Origin: Streptococcus sanguinis
GTDB lineage: Bacteria; Bacillota; Bacilli; Lactobacillales; Streptococcaceae
Length of the DNA stretch: 64,000 nucleotides
Assembly (NCBI RefSeq): GCF_001078705.1
Contig: NZ_CDMW01000001.1
Span: forward strand, 563,106-627,105
Direction: 5' to 3'
The position numbers and the translations under genes are program-made. The notes below the pieces were generated by a model that had not been told where the DNA came from, ran no database searches, and worked only from the letters and a program-made list of their open reading frames with translations. Below are positions 26,747 to 36,144 of this stretch, piece by piece (the stretch's first letter is position 1; each line of letters starts with the position of its first letter).

Positions 26747-26775
26747 TTGAAAGCGGTAACATTAAATGCTAGAAT
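26747..26775 (+). promoter_or_regulatory. arcA promoter with overlapping cre site
   Basis: TTGAAA (-35) and TAGAAT (-10) are 17 bases apart. TGAAAGCGGTAACA at 26748-26761 fits the CcpA cre consensus and covers the -35, so CcpA binding should block transcription when glucose is plentiful. Confidence 0.82.
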
Positions 26776-26832
26776 AGTACATGTACACGGGCTTAGGAAA
26801 ACCTAAACCGCAAAGAAAAAGGAGGACAGTAG

Positions 26833-28062
26833 ATGTCTACACATCCAATTCATGTTTTCTCGGAAATTGGGAAACTGAAAAAAGTTATGTTGCACCGTCC
26901 TGGCAAGGAGTTAGAAAACTTGCAGCCGGACTATTTGGAACGTCTTCTCTTTGATGATATTCCTTTCTTGGAAGATGCACAAAAAGAACATGACAACTTT
27001 GCTCAAGCGCTTCGTAATGAAGGAGTTGAGGTTCTCTATCTTGAGCAGTTGGCTGCTGAGTCACTGACTTCTCCAGAAATTCGTGAGCAATTTATCGAAG
27101 AGTATCTGGAAGAAGCCAATATTCGCGGCCGTGAAACTAAGAAAGCTATTCGCGAACTGCTCCTTGGTATCAAAGACAACCAAGAGTTGGTTGAAAAAAC
27201 AATGGCAGGGGTTCAAAAAGTTGAATTGCCAGAAATTCCTGAAGAAGCAAAAGGCTTGACGGACTTGGTGGAATCTGATTATCCATTCGCTATTGATCCG
27301 ATGCCAAACCTTTACTTCACACGTGACCCATTTGCTACGATTGGTAATGCTGTATCGCTTAACCACATGTATGCAGATACTCGTAATCGTGAAACTCTCT
27401 ACGGTAAATACATCTTCAAACACCACCCAGTATATGGTGGAAAAGTGGATTTGGTATACAATCGTGAAGAAGATACACGTATCGAAGGTGGGGACGAGTT
27501 GGTTCTTTCAAAAGATGTGCTGGCAGTTGGTATTTCACAACGTACAGACGCAGCTTCTATCGAAAAACTCTTGGTCAATATCTTCAAGAAAAATGTTGGC
27601 TTCAAGAAAGTTTTGGCTTTTGAATTTGCCAACAACCGTAAGTTCATGCACTTAGACACTGTCTTCACTATGGTTGACTATGACAAGTTCACGATTCACC
27701 CAGAAATCGAAGGCGATCTTCGCGTTTACTCTGTAACTTATGTTGATGACAAACTTAAGATTGTTGAAGAAAAAGGTGATTTGGCAGAAATCTTGGCAGA
27801 AAACCTTGGTGTGGAAAAAGTTCACCTGATTCGCTGTGGCGGTGGCAATATCGTAGCTGCTGCGCGTGAGCAGTGGAATGACGGTTCTAACACCTTGACT
27901 ATCGCACCTGGTGTGGTAGTAGTGTATGATCGCAATACAGTTACTAACAAGATTTTGGAAGAATACGGCTTGCGTTTGATTAAGATCCGCGGAAGTGAAT
28001 TGGTTCGCGGTCGTGGTGGACCACGCTGTATGTCTATGCCATTTGAACGTGAAGAAATTTAG
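26833..28062 (+). CDS. arcA: arginine deiminase
   Basis: Hydrolyses arginine to citrulline and ammonia, the first ADS step and a major acid-stress defence. It has 409 residues, full length. Key features are [20 protein letters not shown], the catalytic histidine region [12 protein letters not shown], and the nucleophilic cysteine in [11 protein letters not shown] (about Cys399). SD GGAGGA precedes the ATG. It heads arcA-arcB-arcC-arcD-arcT and is controlled by the cre/Flp region upstream. Confidence 0.97.
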   Translation: MSTHPIHVFSEIGKLKKVMLHRPGKELENLQPDYLERLLFDDIPFLEDAQKEHDNFAQALRNEGVEVLYLEQLAAESLTSPEIREQFIEEYLEEANIRGRETKKAIRELLLGIKDNQELVEKTMAGVQKVELPEIPEEAKGLTDLVESDYPFAIDPMPNLYFTRDPFATIGNAVSLNHMYADTRNRETLYGKYIFKHHPVYGGKVDLVYNREEDTRIEGGDELVLSKDVLAVGISQRTDAASIEKLLVNIFKKNVGFKKVLAFEFANNRKFMHLDTVFTMVDYDKFTIHPEIEGDLRVYSVTYVDDKLKIVEEKGDLAEILAENLGVEKVHLIRCGGGNIVAAAREQWNDGSNTLTIAPGVVVVYDRNTVTNKILEEYGLRLIKIRGSELVRGRGGPRCMSMPFEREEI

Positions 28063-28112
28063 GAATCCAGTATTTTACTGATACTCAAAGAATAGAAAGA
28101 GGAAATAATAGA

Positions 28113-29129
28113 ATGACACATTCAGTATTCCAAGGACGTAGCTTCTTAGCAGAAAAAGACTTTAGCCGTGCTGAGTTAGAATACCTTATCGGTCTTTCAG
28201 CTCACTTGAAAGATTTGAAAAAACGCAATATTCAACACCACTATCTTGCTGGCAAGAATATCGCTCTCTTGTTTGAAAAAACATCTACTCGTACTCGTGC
28301 AGCTTTTACAACAGCGGCTATTGATTTGGGAGCACATCCAGAATACCTTGGTGCCAACGATATCCAGCTTGGCAAGAAAGAATCTACAGAAGATACTGCT
28401 AAAGTTTTGGGCCGTATGTTCGACGGGATTGAATTCCGCGGCTTCAGCCAACGCATGGTAGAAGAATTGGCAGAATTCTCAGGTGTTCCAGTCTGGAATG
28501 GTTTGACTGACGAATGGCACCCAACTCAAATGTTGGCTGACTACTTGACTGTTCAAGAAAACTTTGGCCGTCTGGAAGGCTTGACGCTGGTATACTGTGG
28601 TGATGGACGTAACAATGTTGCCAACAGCTTGCTGGTAACAGGAGCTATCCTTGGCGTCAACGTTCACATCTTCTCACCAAAAGAACTCTTCCCAGAAAAA
28701 GAAATCGTTGAATTGGCAGAAGGCTTTGCTAAAGAAAGTGGCGCTCGTGTGCTGATCACTGAAGATGCTGACGAAGCAGTTAAAGGAGCTGATGTTCTTT
28801 ACACAGACGTTTGGGTATCTATGGGTGAAGAAGACAAGTTTGCAGAACGCGTTGCCCTCCTCAAACCTTACCAAGTTAACATGGATTTGGTAAAGAAAGC
28901 TGATAATGAAAACTTGATTTTCTTGCACTGCTTACCTGCTTTCCACGATACAAATACTGTTTACGGTAAAGATGTCGCTGAAAAATTTGGCGTTGAAGAA
29001 ATGGAAGTAACTGACGAAGTATTCCGTAGCAAATACGCTCGTCATTTCGACCAAGCAGAAAACCGTATGCACACGATTAAAGCGGTTATGGCTGCAACTC
29101 TTGGAAATCTCTACATTCCAAAAGTATAA
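28113..29129 (+). CDS. arcB: ornithine carbamoyltransferase, catabolic
   Basis: Phosphorolyses citrulline to ornithine and carbamoyl phosphate. It has 338 residues. The carbamoyl-phosphate site is [11 protein letters not shown], the partner motif is [13 protein letters not shown], and the ornithine-binding cysteine lies in [10 protein letters not shown]. It sits 50 bases after arcA. The C-terminal region typical of catabolic OTCases is present. Confidence 0.97.
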   Translation: MTHSVFQGRSFLAEKDFSRAELEYLIGLSAHLKDLKKRNIQHHYLAGKNIALLFEKTSTRTRAAFTTAAIDLGAHPEYLGANDIQLGKKESTEDTAKVLGRMFDGIEFRGFSQRMVEELAEFSGVPVWNGLTDEWHPTQMLADYLTVQENFGRLEGLTLVYCGDGRNNVANSLLVTGAILGVNVHIFSPKELFPEKEIVELAEGFAKESGARVLITEDADEAVKGADVLYTDVWVSMGEEDKFAERVALLKPYQVNMDLVKKADNENLIFLHCLPAFHDTNTVYGKDVAEKFGVEEMEVTDEVFRSKYARHFDQAENRMHTIKAVMAATLGNLYIPKV

Positions 29130-29161
29130 TCTCATATAAGAAACCGTCTACCAACAGCTAT

Positions 29162-29200
29162 GAGGGCTGCGACTAATAGCTTTAGTCCGGCCCTCTTTTA
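29162..29200 (+). terminator. hairpin between arcB and arcC (processing site or partial terminator)
   Basis: GAGGGC-TGCGACTAA pairs with TTTAGTCCG-GCCCTC, then TTTTA. It is a stable stem with a short T-run inside the operon, suited to set a higher arcAB than arcCDT level. A cre-like match (TGGAAGCGCATTCT, 29257-29270) lies between it and arcC. Confidence 0.6.
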
Positions 29201-29295
29201 TATGATGAGAAATGCTCATTTTCTTATTGAAAATTAAAAAATCTACTAAAATAAATTGGAAGCGCATTCTTTTGAGCGCAATTAAGGAGAATTTA

Positions 29296-30243
29296 ATGGG
29301 AAATCGTAAAATCGTTGTAGCCTTGGGAGGAAATGCCATCCTTTCATCTGACCCATCTGCGAAAGCACAGCAGGAAGCCTTGGTGGAAACAGCTAAGCAC
29401 TTGGTGAAATTGATTAAAAACGGGGATGACCTTATCATTACCCATGGAAATGGTCCGCAAGTAGGGAACTTGCTGCTGCAACACTTGGCAGCTGACTCTG
29501 AAAAAAATCCTGCCTTCCCACTAGACTCTCTTGTGGCTATGACAGAAGGCAGCATTGGCTTTTGGCTGCAAAATGCTCTGCAAAACGCTCTCTTAGATGA
29601 AGGCATCGAAAAGAATGTCGCTTCTGTTGTGACGCAAGTAGTAGTTGATAAGAACGATCCAGCCTTTGTCAACCTCAGCAAGCCAATTGGTCCTTTCTAC
29701 TCAGAAGAAGAAGCAAAAGCAGAAGCTGAAAAGAGCGGAGCGACTTTCAAAGAGGATGCTGGCCGCGGTTGGCGTAAGGTTGTTGCTTCACCAAAACCAG
29801 TGGATATAAAGGAAATTGAAACAATCCGTACGCTTTTGAATCAAGGTCAAGTAGTGGTAGCTGCGGGCGGCGGCGGTATTCCTGTCGTCAAGGAAGAAAA
29901 TGGCCATCTTACAGGTGTTGAAGCCGTTATTGACAAGGACTTTGCTTCTCAGCGCTTGGCAGAGTTGGTTGATGCAGACCTCTTCATCGTCTTGACGGGT
30001 GTAGACTATGTCTTTGTTAACTACAACAAACCAGACCAATCAAAATTGGAGCATGTGAATGTTGCTCAGTTGGAAGAATACATCAAGCAAGAACAATTTG
30101 CACCAGGCAGCATGCTTCCAAAAGTAGAAGCAGCTATCGCTTTTGTCAATGGCCGTCCAGAAGGTAAAGCAGTAATCACATCTCTGGAAAATCTAGGCGC
30201 TCTGATTGAGTCTGAGAGCGGCACGATTATTGAAAAAGGCTAA
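29296..30243 (+). CDS. arcC: carbamate kinase
   Basis: Transfers phosphate from carbamoyl phosphate to ADP, the ATP-yielding step of the ADS. It has 315 residues from the ATG at 29296 (SD TTAAGGAG). Amino-acid-kinase motifs are [32 protein letters not shown], and the Asp/Lys pair in [13 protein letters not shown]. It follows arcB after a 166-base gap holding a hairpin and a cre-like site. Confidence 0.97.
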   Translation: MGNRKIVVALGGNAILSSDPSAKAQQEALVETAKHLVKLIKNGDDLIITHGNGPQVGNLLLQHLAADSEKNPAFPLDSLVAMTEGSIGFWLQNALQNALLDEGIEKNVASVVTQVVVDKNDPAFVNLSKPIGPFYSEEEAKAEAEKSGATFKEDAGRGWRKVVASPKPVDIKEIETIRTLLNQGQVVVAAGGGGIPVVKEENGHLTGVEAVIDKDFASQRLAELVDADLFIVLTGVDYVFVNYNKPDQSKLEHVNVAQLEEYIKQEQFAPGSMLPKVEAAIAFVNGRPEGKAVITSLENLGALIESESGTIIEKG

Positions 30244-30367
30244 AAATAGAACTGATTGAAGGCTGATAGCAGATATCATTTCTTTGCTGGAAATCTTTTC
30301 TTGAAAATCATTTATAATTTTCAAAAACACTGGTTTTTTTGATGTTAATATGGTAAAATATAAACGA

Positions 30368-30381
30368 AGTAAGCGTTTTCT
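30368..30381 (+). promoter_or_regulatory. cre-like site before arcD
   Basis: AGTAAGCGTTTTCT agrees with the cre core (AANCGNTTNC) at 12 of 14 positions. No strong promoter is evident in the 202-base arcC-arcD gap, so it may act as a roadblock in readthrough. The gap also contains GGTTCGTAACC, a short hairpin. Confidence 0.4.
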
Positions 30382-30445
30382 TGTTTACTCATGCAGGGAA
30401 ATGCAGGTTCGTAACCTCGTAAAAAACGTTTAGGAGGAAAAACAA

Positions 30446-31957
30446 ATGAGTGAAAAAACAAAAAAAAGGTTTAAGATGCCATCATCTTATACCGTATTGT
30501 TGATAATCATTGCCATTATGGCAGTGCTGACTTGGATTATCCCAGCTGGGGCTTTTGTAAAAGGTGTTTATCAGCCTCAGCCCCAAAATCCACAAGGAAT
30601 TTGGGATGTCCTGATGGCGCCGATTCGAGCTATGCTGGGTACGCACCCAGAGGAAGGCTCCTTGATTAAGGAGACTAGTGCAGCGATTGATGTTGCCTTC
30701 TTCATCCTCATGGTCGGTGGTTTCCTTGGTGTTGTAAACGAAACTGGCGCTTTGGATGTGGGAATTGCCTCTATCGTTAAGAAGTACAAGGGTCGCGAAA
30801 AGATGTTGATTGTTGTCTTGATGCCTCTCTTTGCTCTTGGTGGTACTACCTATGGTATGGGTGAGGAAACCATGGCCTTCTATCCGCTTTTGGTGCCGGT
30901 GATGATGGCAGTTGGTTTTGACAGCCTTACTGGGGTGGCTATTATCCTGCTTGGTTCGCAAATCGGATGTTTGGCTTCTACGCTAAATCCATTTGCAACT
31001 GTTATCGCTTCAGAGGCTGCTGGTGTCGGAACTGGTGAAGGGATTGTCCTTCGTCTCATCTTCTTGGTTATTCTTACTGCTCTCAGCACTTGGTTTGTTT
31101 ACCGCTATGCAGATAAGATTCAAAAAGATCCGACCAAGTCATTGGTTTACAGCACTCGCGAAGAAGATTTGAAACACTTTAACGTTGAAACTTCTTCATC
31201 TGTTGAGTCAACTCTGAGCAAAAAACAAAGAACTGTCCTCGTTCTGTTCATTTTGACATTCGTTATTATGGTATTGAGTTTCATTCCTTGGACAGATCTC
31301 GGTATTACTATATTTAAGGACATCAATACTTGGCTGACTGGTCTTCCAGTTCTTGGTAAGATTGTTGGTTCATCTACTTCTGCACTGGGTACTTGGTACT
31401 TCCCAGAAGGAGCTATGCTCTTTGCCTTCATGGGAATCTTGATTGGTGTTGTGTACGGTCTCAAGGAAGACAAAATTATCTCTGCCTTTATGAACGGTGC
31501 AGCTGATCTGCTTAGCGTAGCCCTAATCGTAGCAATCGCCCGTGGTATCCAAGTTATCATGAATGACGGTATGATTACAGACACTATCCTCAATTGGGGT
31601 AAACAAGGACTCAGCGGTCTATCATCACAAGTATTTATCGTCTTGACTTACATTTTCTACCTGCCAATGTCCTTCCTTATCCCATCATCATCTGGTCTAG
31701 CCAGTGCAACTATGGGAATCATGGCTCCAATGGGAGAATTTGTCAATGTCAAAGCTAGCTTGATTATCACAGCTTATCAGTCTGCTTCAGGTGTGCTGAA
31801 CCTGGTTGCACCAACTTCTGGTATCGTTATGGGAGCCTTGGCACTCGGACGTATCAATATCGGAACTTGGTGGAAATTTATCGGCAAGCTGATTGTAGCG
31901 ATTATTGCTATCAGTATTGGTCTTTTACTCCTAGGAACTTTCTTACCGTTCCTATAA
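30446..31957 (+). CDS. arcD: arginine-ornithine antiporter family permease (ArcD, YfcC-type)
   Basis: 503-residue membrane protein with about 12 helices. It belongs to the YfcC/DcuC-like superfamily used as arginine-ornithine exchanger in streptococcal ADS loci, distinct from the Pseudomonas APC-type ArcD. Visible motifs are LTWIIPAGAF, GGTTYGMGEETMAFYPLL and FLIPSSSGLASATMGIMAP. SD TAGGAGG precedes the ATG. Its operon position supports arginine uptake coupled to ornithine export. Confidence 0.88.
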   Translation: MSEKTKKRFKMPSSYTVLLIIIAIMAVLTWIIPAGAFVKGVYQPQPQNPQGIWDVLMAPIRAMLGTHPEEGSLIKETSAAIDVAFFILMVGGFLGVVNETGALDVGIASIVKKYKGREKMLIVVLMPLFALGGTTYGMGEETMAFYPLLVPVMMAVGFDSLTGVAIILLGSQIGCLASTLNPFATVIASEAAGVGTGEGIVLRLIFLVILTALSTWFVYRYADKIQKDPTKSLVYSTREEDLKHFNVETSSSVESTLSKKQRTVLVLFILTFVIMVLSFIPWTDLGITIFKDINTWLTGLPVLGKIVGSSTSALGTWYFPEGAMLFAFMGILIGVVYGLKEDKIISAFMNGAADLLSVALIVAIARGIQVIMNDGMITDTILNWGKQGLSGLSSQVFIVLTYIFYLPMSFLIPSSSGLASATMGIMAPMGEFVNVKASLIITAYQSASGVLNLVAPTSGIVMGALALGRINIGTWWKFIGKLIVAIIAISIGLLLLGTFLPFL

Positions 31958-31978
31958 GCTAGAAGCTGAGGTGATTCC

Positions 31979-33316
31979 ATGAAAAAATTTATAACGGAAG
32001 AGATTAAAGAAGATTTTCTTGAATCTTTGAAAACAATCGTTTCCTATCCTTCAGTCCTCAATGAAGGCCAAAATGGAACACCTTTTGGACAAGCTATCCA
32101 AGATGTCCTAGAAAAAACTTTAGAAATCTGTCGAGGGCTAGGTTTTACAACATACCTCGACCCTAAAGGTTATTACGGATATGCAGAAATCGGTCATGGA
32201 GCTCAGCTCCTGGCCGTTCTCTGTCATTTGGATGTTGTTCCATCAGGTGATGAGTCGGACTGGCAGACACCTCCCTTTGAAGCCACTGTCAAGGATGGCT
32301 GGATTTTCGGTCGAGGGGTTCAGGACGACAAGGGACCTTCCATGGCCGCTCTTTATGCGGTAAAAGCATTGCTGGATAGCGGAGTAGAATTTAAAAAGCG
32401 GGTTCGCTTTATCTTTGGTACAGACGAGGAGACGCTTTGGCGCTGCATGGCTAGGTATAATCAGCTTGAAGAGCAGGCTGCACTTGGATTTGCACCAGAT
32501 TCTTCCTTCCCCTTGACCTATGCTGAGAAGGGGCTTCTGCAGCTCAAGCTGGAAGGGCCGGGCTCTGATAGTTTAGAGCTTGAAGCTGGTCAGGCTTTCA
32601 ATGTCGTCCCTGCCAAGGCTTCCTATTCGGGCAGCTTACTGGAGTCAGTTGTTGCAGGCTTGGAAGATTTAGGCTATGAATATGAGCGAACGGCAGAAGA
32701 AGTAACAGTTATCGGCTTGCCCAAGCATGCCAAGGATGCCGCCCAAGGAATCAATGCCATTATTCGCCTAGCCAAGGTCTTGCAGCCCTTGGATTCGCAT
32801 CCGGCTCTTGCATTTCTGGCTCAGGAAGTCGGTGAAGATGCGACAGGCAGCCATCTCTTTGGGCCTGTGTCTGATGAACCGACGGGCTTTCTTTCCTTTA
32901 ATGTTGCCGGTCTGACTTTAACCTCTGACCGCTCTGAGATTCGGATTGACATGCGGATTCCGGTCTTGGCAGACAAGGACAAGCTAGTTGAAAAGCTGGC
33001 AAAGATTGCCAGTCAATACGAGCTGACCTATCAGGAGTTTGACTACTTGGCTCCGCTCTACGTACCTTTGGACAGTGAGTTGGTCAGCACCCTGATGGAA
33101 ATTTATCAGGAGAAAACAGGAGACGACAGTCCAGCTATGTCTTCTGGCGGAGCGACCTTTGCTCGTACTATGCCTAACTGTGTTGCCTTCGGCGCTCTCT
33201 TTCCGGGAGCTGACCAGACAGAGCATCAGGTCAATGAACGATTGCGCTTAGATGATCTATATCGGGCCATGGATATTTATGCGGAAGCTATTTATCGTCT
33301 AGCTACAACACCTTAA
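31979..33316 (+). CDS. arcT: M20-family dipeptidase ArcT
   Basis: 445-residue zinc peptidase of the PepV/Xaa-His dipeptidase type. Metal-binding and catalytic motifs are LCHLDVVP, FGRGVQDDKGPS and FGTDEET. It is the fifth ADS gene, 21 bases after arcD. In S. gordonii the gene at this place is named arcT and is thought to release arginine from peptides. It has no membrane segment and is cytoplasmic. Confidence 0.9.
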   Translation: MKKFITEEIKEDFLESLKTIVSYPSVLNEGQNGTPFGQAIQDVLEKTLEICRGLGFTTYLDPKGYYGYAEIGHGAQLLAVLCHLDVVPSGDESDWQTPPFEATVKDGWIFGRGVQDDKGPSMAALYAVKALLDSGVEFKKRVRFIFGTDEETLWRCMARYNQLEEQAALGFAPDSSFPLTYAEKGLLQLKLEGPGSDSLELEAGQAFNVVPAKASYSGSLLESVVAGLEDLGYEYERTAEEVTVIGLPKHAKDAAQGINAIIRLAKVLQPLDSHPALAFLAQEVGEDATGSHLFGPVSDEPTGFLSFNVAGLTLTSDRSEIRIDMRIPVLADKDKLVEKLAKIASQYELTYQEFDYLAPLYVPLDSELVSTLMEIYQEKTGDDSPAMSSGGATFARTMPNCVAFGALFPGADQTEHQVNERLRLDDLYRAMDIYAEAIYRLATTP

Positions 33317-33417
33317 ATGCTGACTTTTTGAAACTATCTTCGGTAATGCGTTGCTCTAGTCAATTCTGGCTTTCCGATTTGCTGATGATTTTCATTGAGG
33401 CAAAAAATTGTTAATAG

Positions 33418-33450
33418 AAAAAGCTGAGACAAAATTGCCTCAGCTTTTAT
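33418..33450. terminator. bidirectional terminator between arcT and argR
   Basis: AAAAGCTGAG pairs with CTCAGCTTTT; T-runs exist on both strands, serving the convergent arc and argR operons. Confidence 0.85.
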
Positions 33451-33917
33451 TTACTAAAGAAGAATGGTGGGGTGAATTCTTTGAGCTTCTCAAAGCAGTC
33501 AAGAGCCCCTTGATCATCCTCGCAGATAATCAGACAGACATCATCACCACAGACAGTAGCTACAATCTGTGGTAGCTCTAGAGCGTCTAAGATTGCACCG
33601 AAAGACTGGGCCAGACCAGGCAGGGTTTTCATGACGACTTGATTTTTAACTGGCCGCAGCATGACCAAAGCATCCTCCATGTAGAAGCGGAGGCGTTTTT
33701 CCCAACGGGATGGTGCGATGCTGTTGATGATATAGTAGGAAGTATCGTTCTCACTGACCTTGACCAGATTGAGTGCTTTCATATCTCGTGAAAGAGTGGA
33801 CTGGGTTACAATGACGCCGTTTGCTTCCAAATGCTCCTGGAGTTCTTGCTGGGTATGGATTTTTTTCTCCATGATTAAGGAGCGGATGAGACGGTGTCTG
33901 CTTTCAATTTTATTCAT
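33447..33917 (-). CDS. argR: ArgR/AhrC-family arginine repressor (ArcR/ArgR)
   Basis: 156 residues. The N-terminal winged helix has [13 protein letters not shown] and [15 protein letters not shown]. The C-terminal arginine-binding and oligomerisation domain has [18 protein letters not shown], where GDD is the arginine-contacting motif. It lies at the end of the ADS locus in the opposite orientation, after queA. In S. gordonii the ArgR-type protein here (ArcR) activates the ADS genes with arginine. It may also act at the argCJBD promoter in this window. Confidence 0.88.
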   Translation of the reverse strand: MNKIESRHRLIRSLIMEKKIHTQQELQEHLEANGVIVTQSTLSRDMKALNLVKVSENDTSYYIINSIAPSRWEKRLRFYMEDALVMLRPVKNQVVMKTLPGLAQSFGAILDALELPQIVATVCGDDVCLIICEDDQGALDCFEKLKEFTPPFFFSK

Positions 33918-33933
33918 AAATTTTCACCTATAG

Positions 33934-34962
33934 TTATTTGATAAACATAGCATCACCAAAGCTGAAGAAGCGATAGCGCTCAGTAATGGCATGCTCATAA
34001 GCTTGGAGGGTTAAGGAGCGTCCAGCAAAGGCTGAAACTAACATGACAAGAGTTGACTTGGGCAGGTGGAAGTTGGTTGAAAAAGCATCAACTACTTTCC
34101 AATCGTATCCCGGCTTGATAAAAATATTGGTCCAGCCAGAGTCAGCCTGAATCTGCCCCTGGAATTTACTACCAATTGTCTCCAAGGTGCGGATAGATGT
34201 AGTGCCGACTGCAATGACACGACCGCCATTAGCCTTGACCTGACGGAGTGTCTGGGCAGCTTCCTCGGACAGACTGTAAAACTCGGAGTGCATCTCGTGA
34301 TCATCTAAGCTGTCCACAGAAACCGGTCGGAAAGTTCCCAGTCCGACATGAAGGGTCAGATAGACCAGCTTGACTCCCTTGGCTGCAATCTGCTCCAGCA
34401 ACTCTTCTGTGAAATGAAGTCCAGCAGTTGGCGCAGCAGCAGAGCCGTTTTCTTTGGCGTAAACAGTCTGGTAGCGTTCACGGTCTTCCAGCTTTTCGTG
34501 GATATAAGGAGGCAGGGGCATTTCTCCCAGACTCTCCAAGACTTCTAGAAAAATTCCTTGGTAGTCGAAGCGTACGATGCGCCCCCCGTGCTCCAGCTCT
34601 TCTACGACAGTTGCAGTTAAGCGTCCATCGCCAAAGGAAATCTGAGCACCTACTCTGAGACGCTTGGCTGGCTTGGCTAGCACTTCCCAGTCATCTCCCT
34701 GAGTATTTTTAAGTAGCAGCAGCTCGACATGGCCGCCTGTCTCAGGTTTGATACCATAAAGGCGGGCAGGCAGGACACGAGTATTATTCATAACTAAGGC
34801 ATCGCCGGGCTGGAGCTGATCAATAATCTGGTCAAAGTGCTGGTCTGAGAAGGCTCCCGTTTCTTTATCAACCACTAGCAAGCGGGAAGCATCCCTTTTC
34901 TCTAAAGGCGTCTGAGCAATCAGCTCTTCGGGCAAGTCAAAATCAAAATCAGCGGTATTCAT
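33934..34962 (-). CDS. queA: S-adenosylmethionine:tRNA ribosyltransferase-isomerase
   Basis: Makes epoxyqueuosine on tRNA from the SAM ribosyl moiety. It has 342 residues, full length. Signatures include [45 protein letters not shown] and LVSAFAG. SD AAGGAGAT precedes the ATG. It is the middle gene of a minus-strand operon (small membrane protein-queA-argR) with 9- and 16-base spacings. Confidence 0.97.
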   Translation of the reverse strand: MNTADFDFDLPEELIAQTPLEKRDASRLLVVDKETGAFSDQHFDQIIDQLQPGDALVMNNTRVLPARLYGIKPETGGHVELLLLKNTQGDDWEVLAKPAKRLRVGAQISFGDGRLTATVVEELEHGGRIVRFDYQGIFLEVLESLGEMPLPPYIHEKLEDRERYQTVYAKENGSAAAPTAGLHFTEELLEQIAAKGVKLVYLTLHVGLGTFRPVSVDSLDDHEMHSEFYSLSEEAAQTLRQVKANGGRVIAVGTTSIRTLETIGSKFQGQIQADSGWTNIFIKPGYDWKVVDAFSTNFHLPKSTLVMLVSAFAGRSLTLQAYEHAITERYRFFSFGDAMFIK

Positions 34963-34971
34963 CGTATCTCC

Positions 34972-35151
34972 TTATATTGTTTTCATCAGCCAGAGTAAGT
35001 AGGCGGCTAGTAGGAAGGGACTGGCTGTAAGTAAGCCTCCTAAAATCAAACTTACAATCTGCCAGCCTGGTTGTTTTTTCATGAGGAAACTCAGGCTGCA
35101 GAGCAAGACTCCGACTAAAAATAAAATCAATAAAACAATCAGTAAAAACAT
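34972..35151 (-). CDS. 59-residue membrane protein, possibly leaderless
   Basis: Two hydrophobic helices (about 2-21 and 31-53) flank the basic turn MKKQPGW. The ATG at 35151 has no SD, but TATAAT lies six bases upstream, so transcription would start at or next to the ATG, as in a leaderless mRNA. A longer in-frame start at 35193 would lie upstream of that TATAAT and also lacks an SD. It precedes queA by 9 bases. No family is recognised. Confidence 0.6.
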   Translation of the reverse strand: MFLLIVLLILFLVGVLLCSLSFLMKKQPGWQIVSLILGGLLTASPFLLAAYLLWLMKTI

Positions 35152-35227
35152 GGTTCTATTATAACACGATTTGTAGCAAAAGGAAGCGAGCATGACTTAA
35201 AAATCTCTTCAATTTACCGACTTTTTC

Positions 35228-35256
35228 TTGACAAAAATTGGTCTATACCATATAAT
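35228..35256 (+). promoter_or_regulatory. nagB promoter with NagR-like (dre) operator in the spacer
   Basis: Consensus TTGACA and TATAAT are 17 bases apart. The spacer contains TTGGTCTATACCA (35238-35250), a palindrome of the TGGT-N4-ACCA type. It resembles the GntR-family NagR/DasR-like dre sites found at nag promoters in Firmicutes. Binding would block polymerase until glucosamine-6-phosphate or a related ligand is present. Confidence 0.65.
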
Positions 35257-35286
35257 AGAATTAAGAAAAGATGTGGAGGTATAAAA

Positions 35287-35994
35287 ATGAAAATTATTCA
35301 AGTGGAAAACCAAGTAGAAGGTGGCAAAGCGGCTCTTGAACTGCTCAAGGAAAAGATAGCTCAAGGAGCAAAAACTTTGGGGTTGGCTACAGGCAGCAGC
35401 CCAGAAGAATTTTACAAGCAGATTGTTGAGAGCGACCTTGATTTTTCAGAGATGATCAGTGTCAATCTGGATGAATATGTCGGTTTGCAGGAGGACGATC
35501 CTCAATCTTATCGCTATTTCATGAACCAGCACCTCTTTAATCAAAAGCCTTTTAAAGCAAGCTTCCTGCCTAATGGCGCAGCGAAAGATTTAGAAGCAGA
35601 AGTGGCGCGGTACAATCAGCTTCTCGCAGAGCATCCTGCTGATTTGCAGATTTTGGGAATCGGTACGAATGGTCATATCGGCTTTAATGAGCCGGGAACC
35701 AGTTTCGACAGTCAGACTCATTTAGTAGATCTGACACCGTCCACCATTCAGTCCAATGCTCGATTCTTCGACAAGATGGAAGATGTTCCGACTCAGGCTA
35801 TTTCCATGGGGATTGGCAATATCCTTGATGCCAAGTCCATCATCCTCTTTGCTTACGGTTCAGCTAAGGCCAAGGCTATAGCAGGGACTGTTGAGGGTGA
35901 AGTGACAGAGGAGCTGCCAGGCAGTGCTCTCCAGAAGCATCCGGATGTTGTAATTATCGCTGATAAGGAAGCTCTTAGCTTGTTAAATCACTAA
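35287..35994 (+). CDS. nagB: glucosamine-6-phosphate deaminase
   Basis: Converts glucosamine-6-phosphate to fructose-6-phosphate and ammonia. It has 235 residues, typical of the short Gram-positive NagB. Motifs are [20 protein letters not shown] (catalytic Asp) and [14 protein letters not shown] (catalytic His). SD GTGGAGG precedes the ATG. It is monocistronic under the dre-containing promoter. Confidence 0.95.
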   Translation: MKIIQVENQVEGGKAALELLKEKIAQGAKTLGLATGSSPEEFYKQIVESDLDFSEMISVNLDEYVGLQEDDPQSYRYFMNQHLFNQKPFKASFLPNGAAKDLEAEVARYNQLLAEHPADLQILGIGTNGHIGFNEPGTSFDSQTHLVDLTPSTIQSNARFFDKMEDVPTQAISMGIGNILDAKSIILFAYGSAKAKAIAGTVEGEVTEELPGSALQKHPDVVIIADKEALSLLNH

Positions 35995-36048
35995 GATTTT
36001 GATGTTGTTGCTATAAAACTAGCTTTGCCAGATAAAAGTCTCTTAATT

Positions 36049-36076
36049 TCCTATCTATTTTTTAGGTAGGATTTTT
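36049..36076 (+). terminator. terminator after nagB
   Basis: TCCTATCT pairs with AGGTAGGA (one G-T pair), followed by TTTTT. Confidence 0.7.
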
Positions 36077-36144
36077 AGATTTATGGTTGACTTTGCGTAA
36101 AATATGATATACTAGATAGGTATAATTGTTCTTTGGAGGATCCT

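Noticed and set aside
30401-30430. GGTTCGTAACC resembling a tRNA T-arm
   Set aside because: No cloverleaf can be drawn around it and no acceptor stem is present; it is a short hairpin in the arcC-arcD gap.
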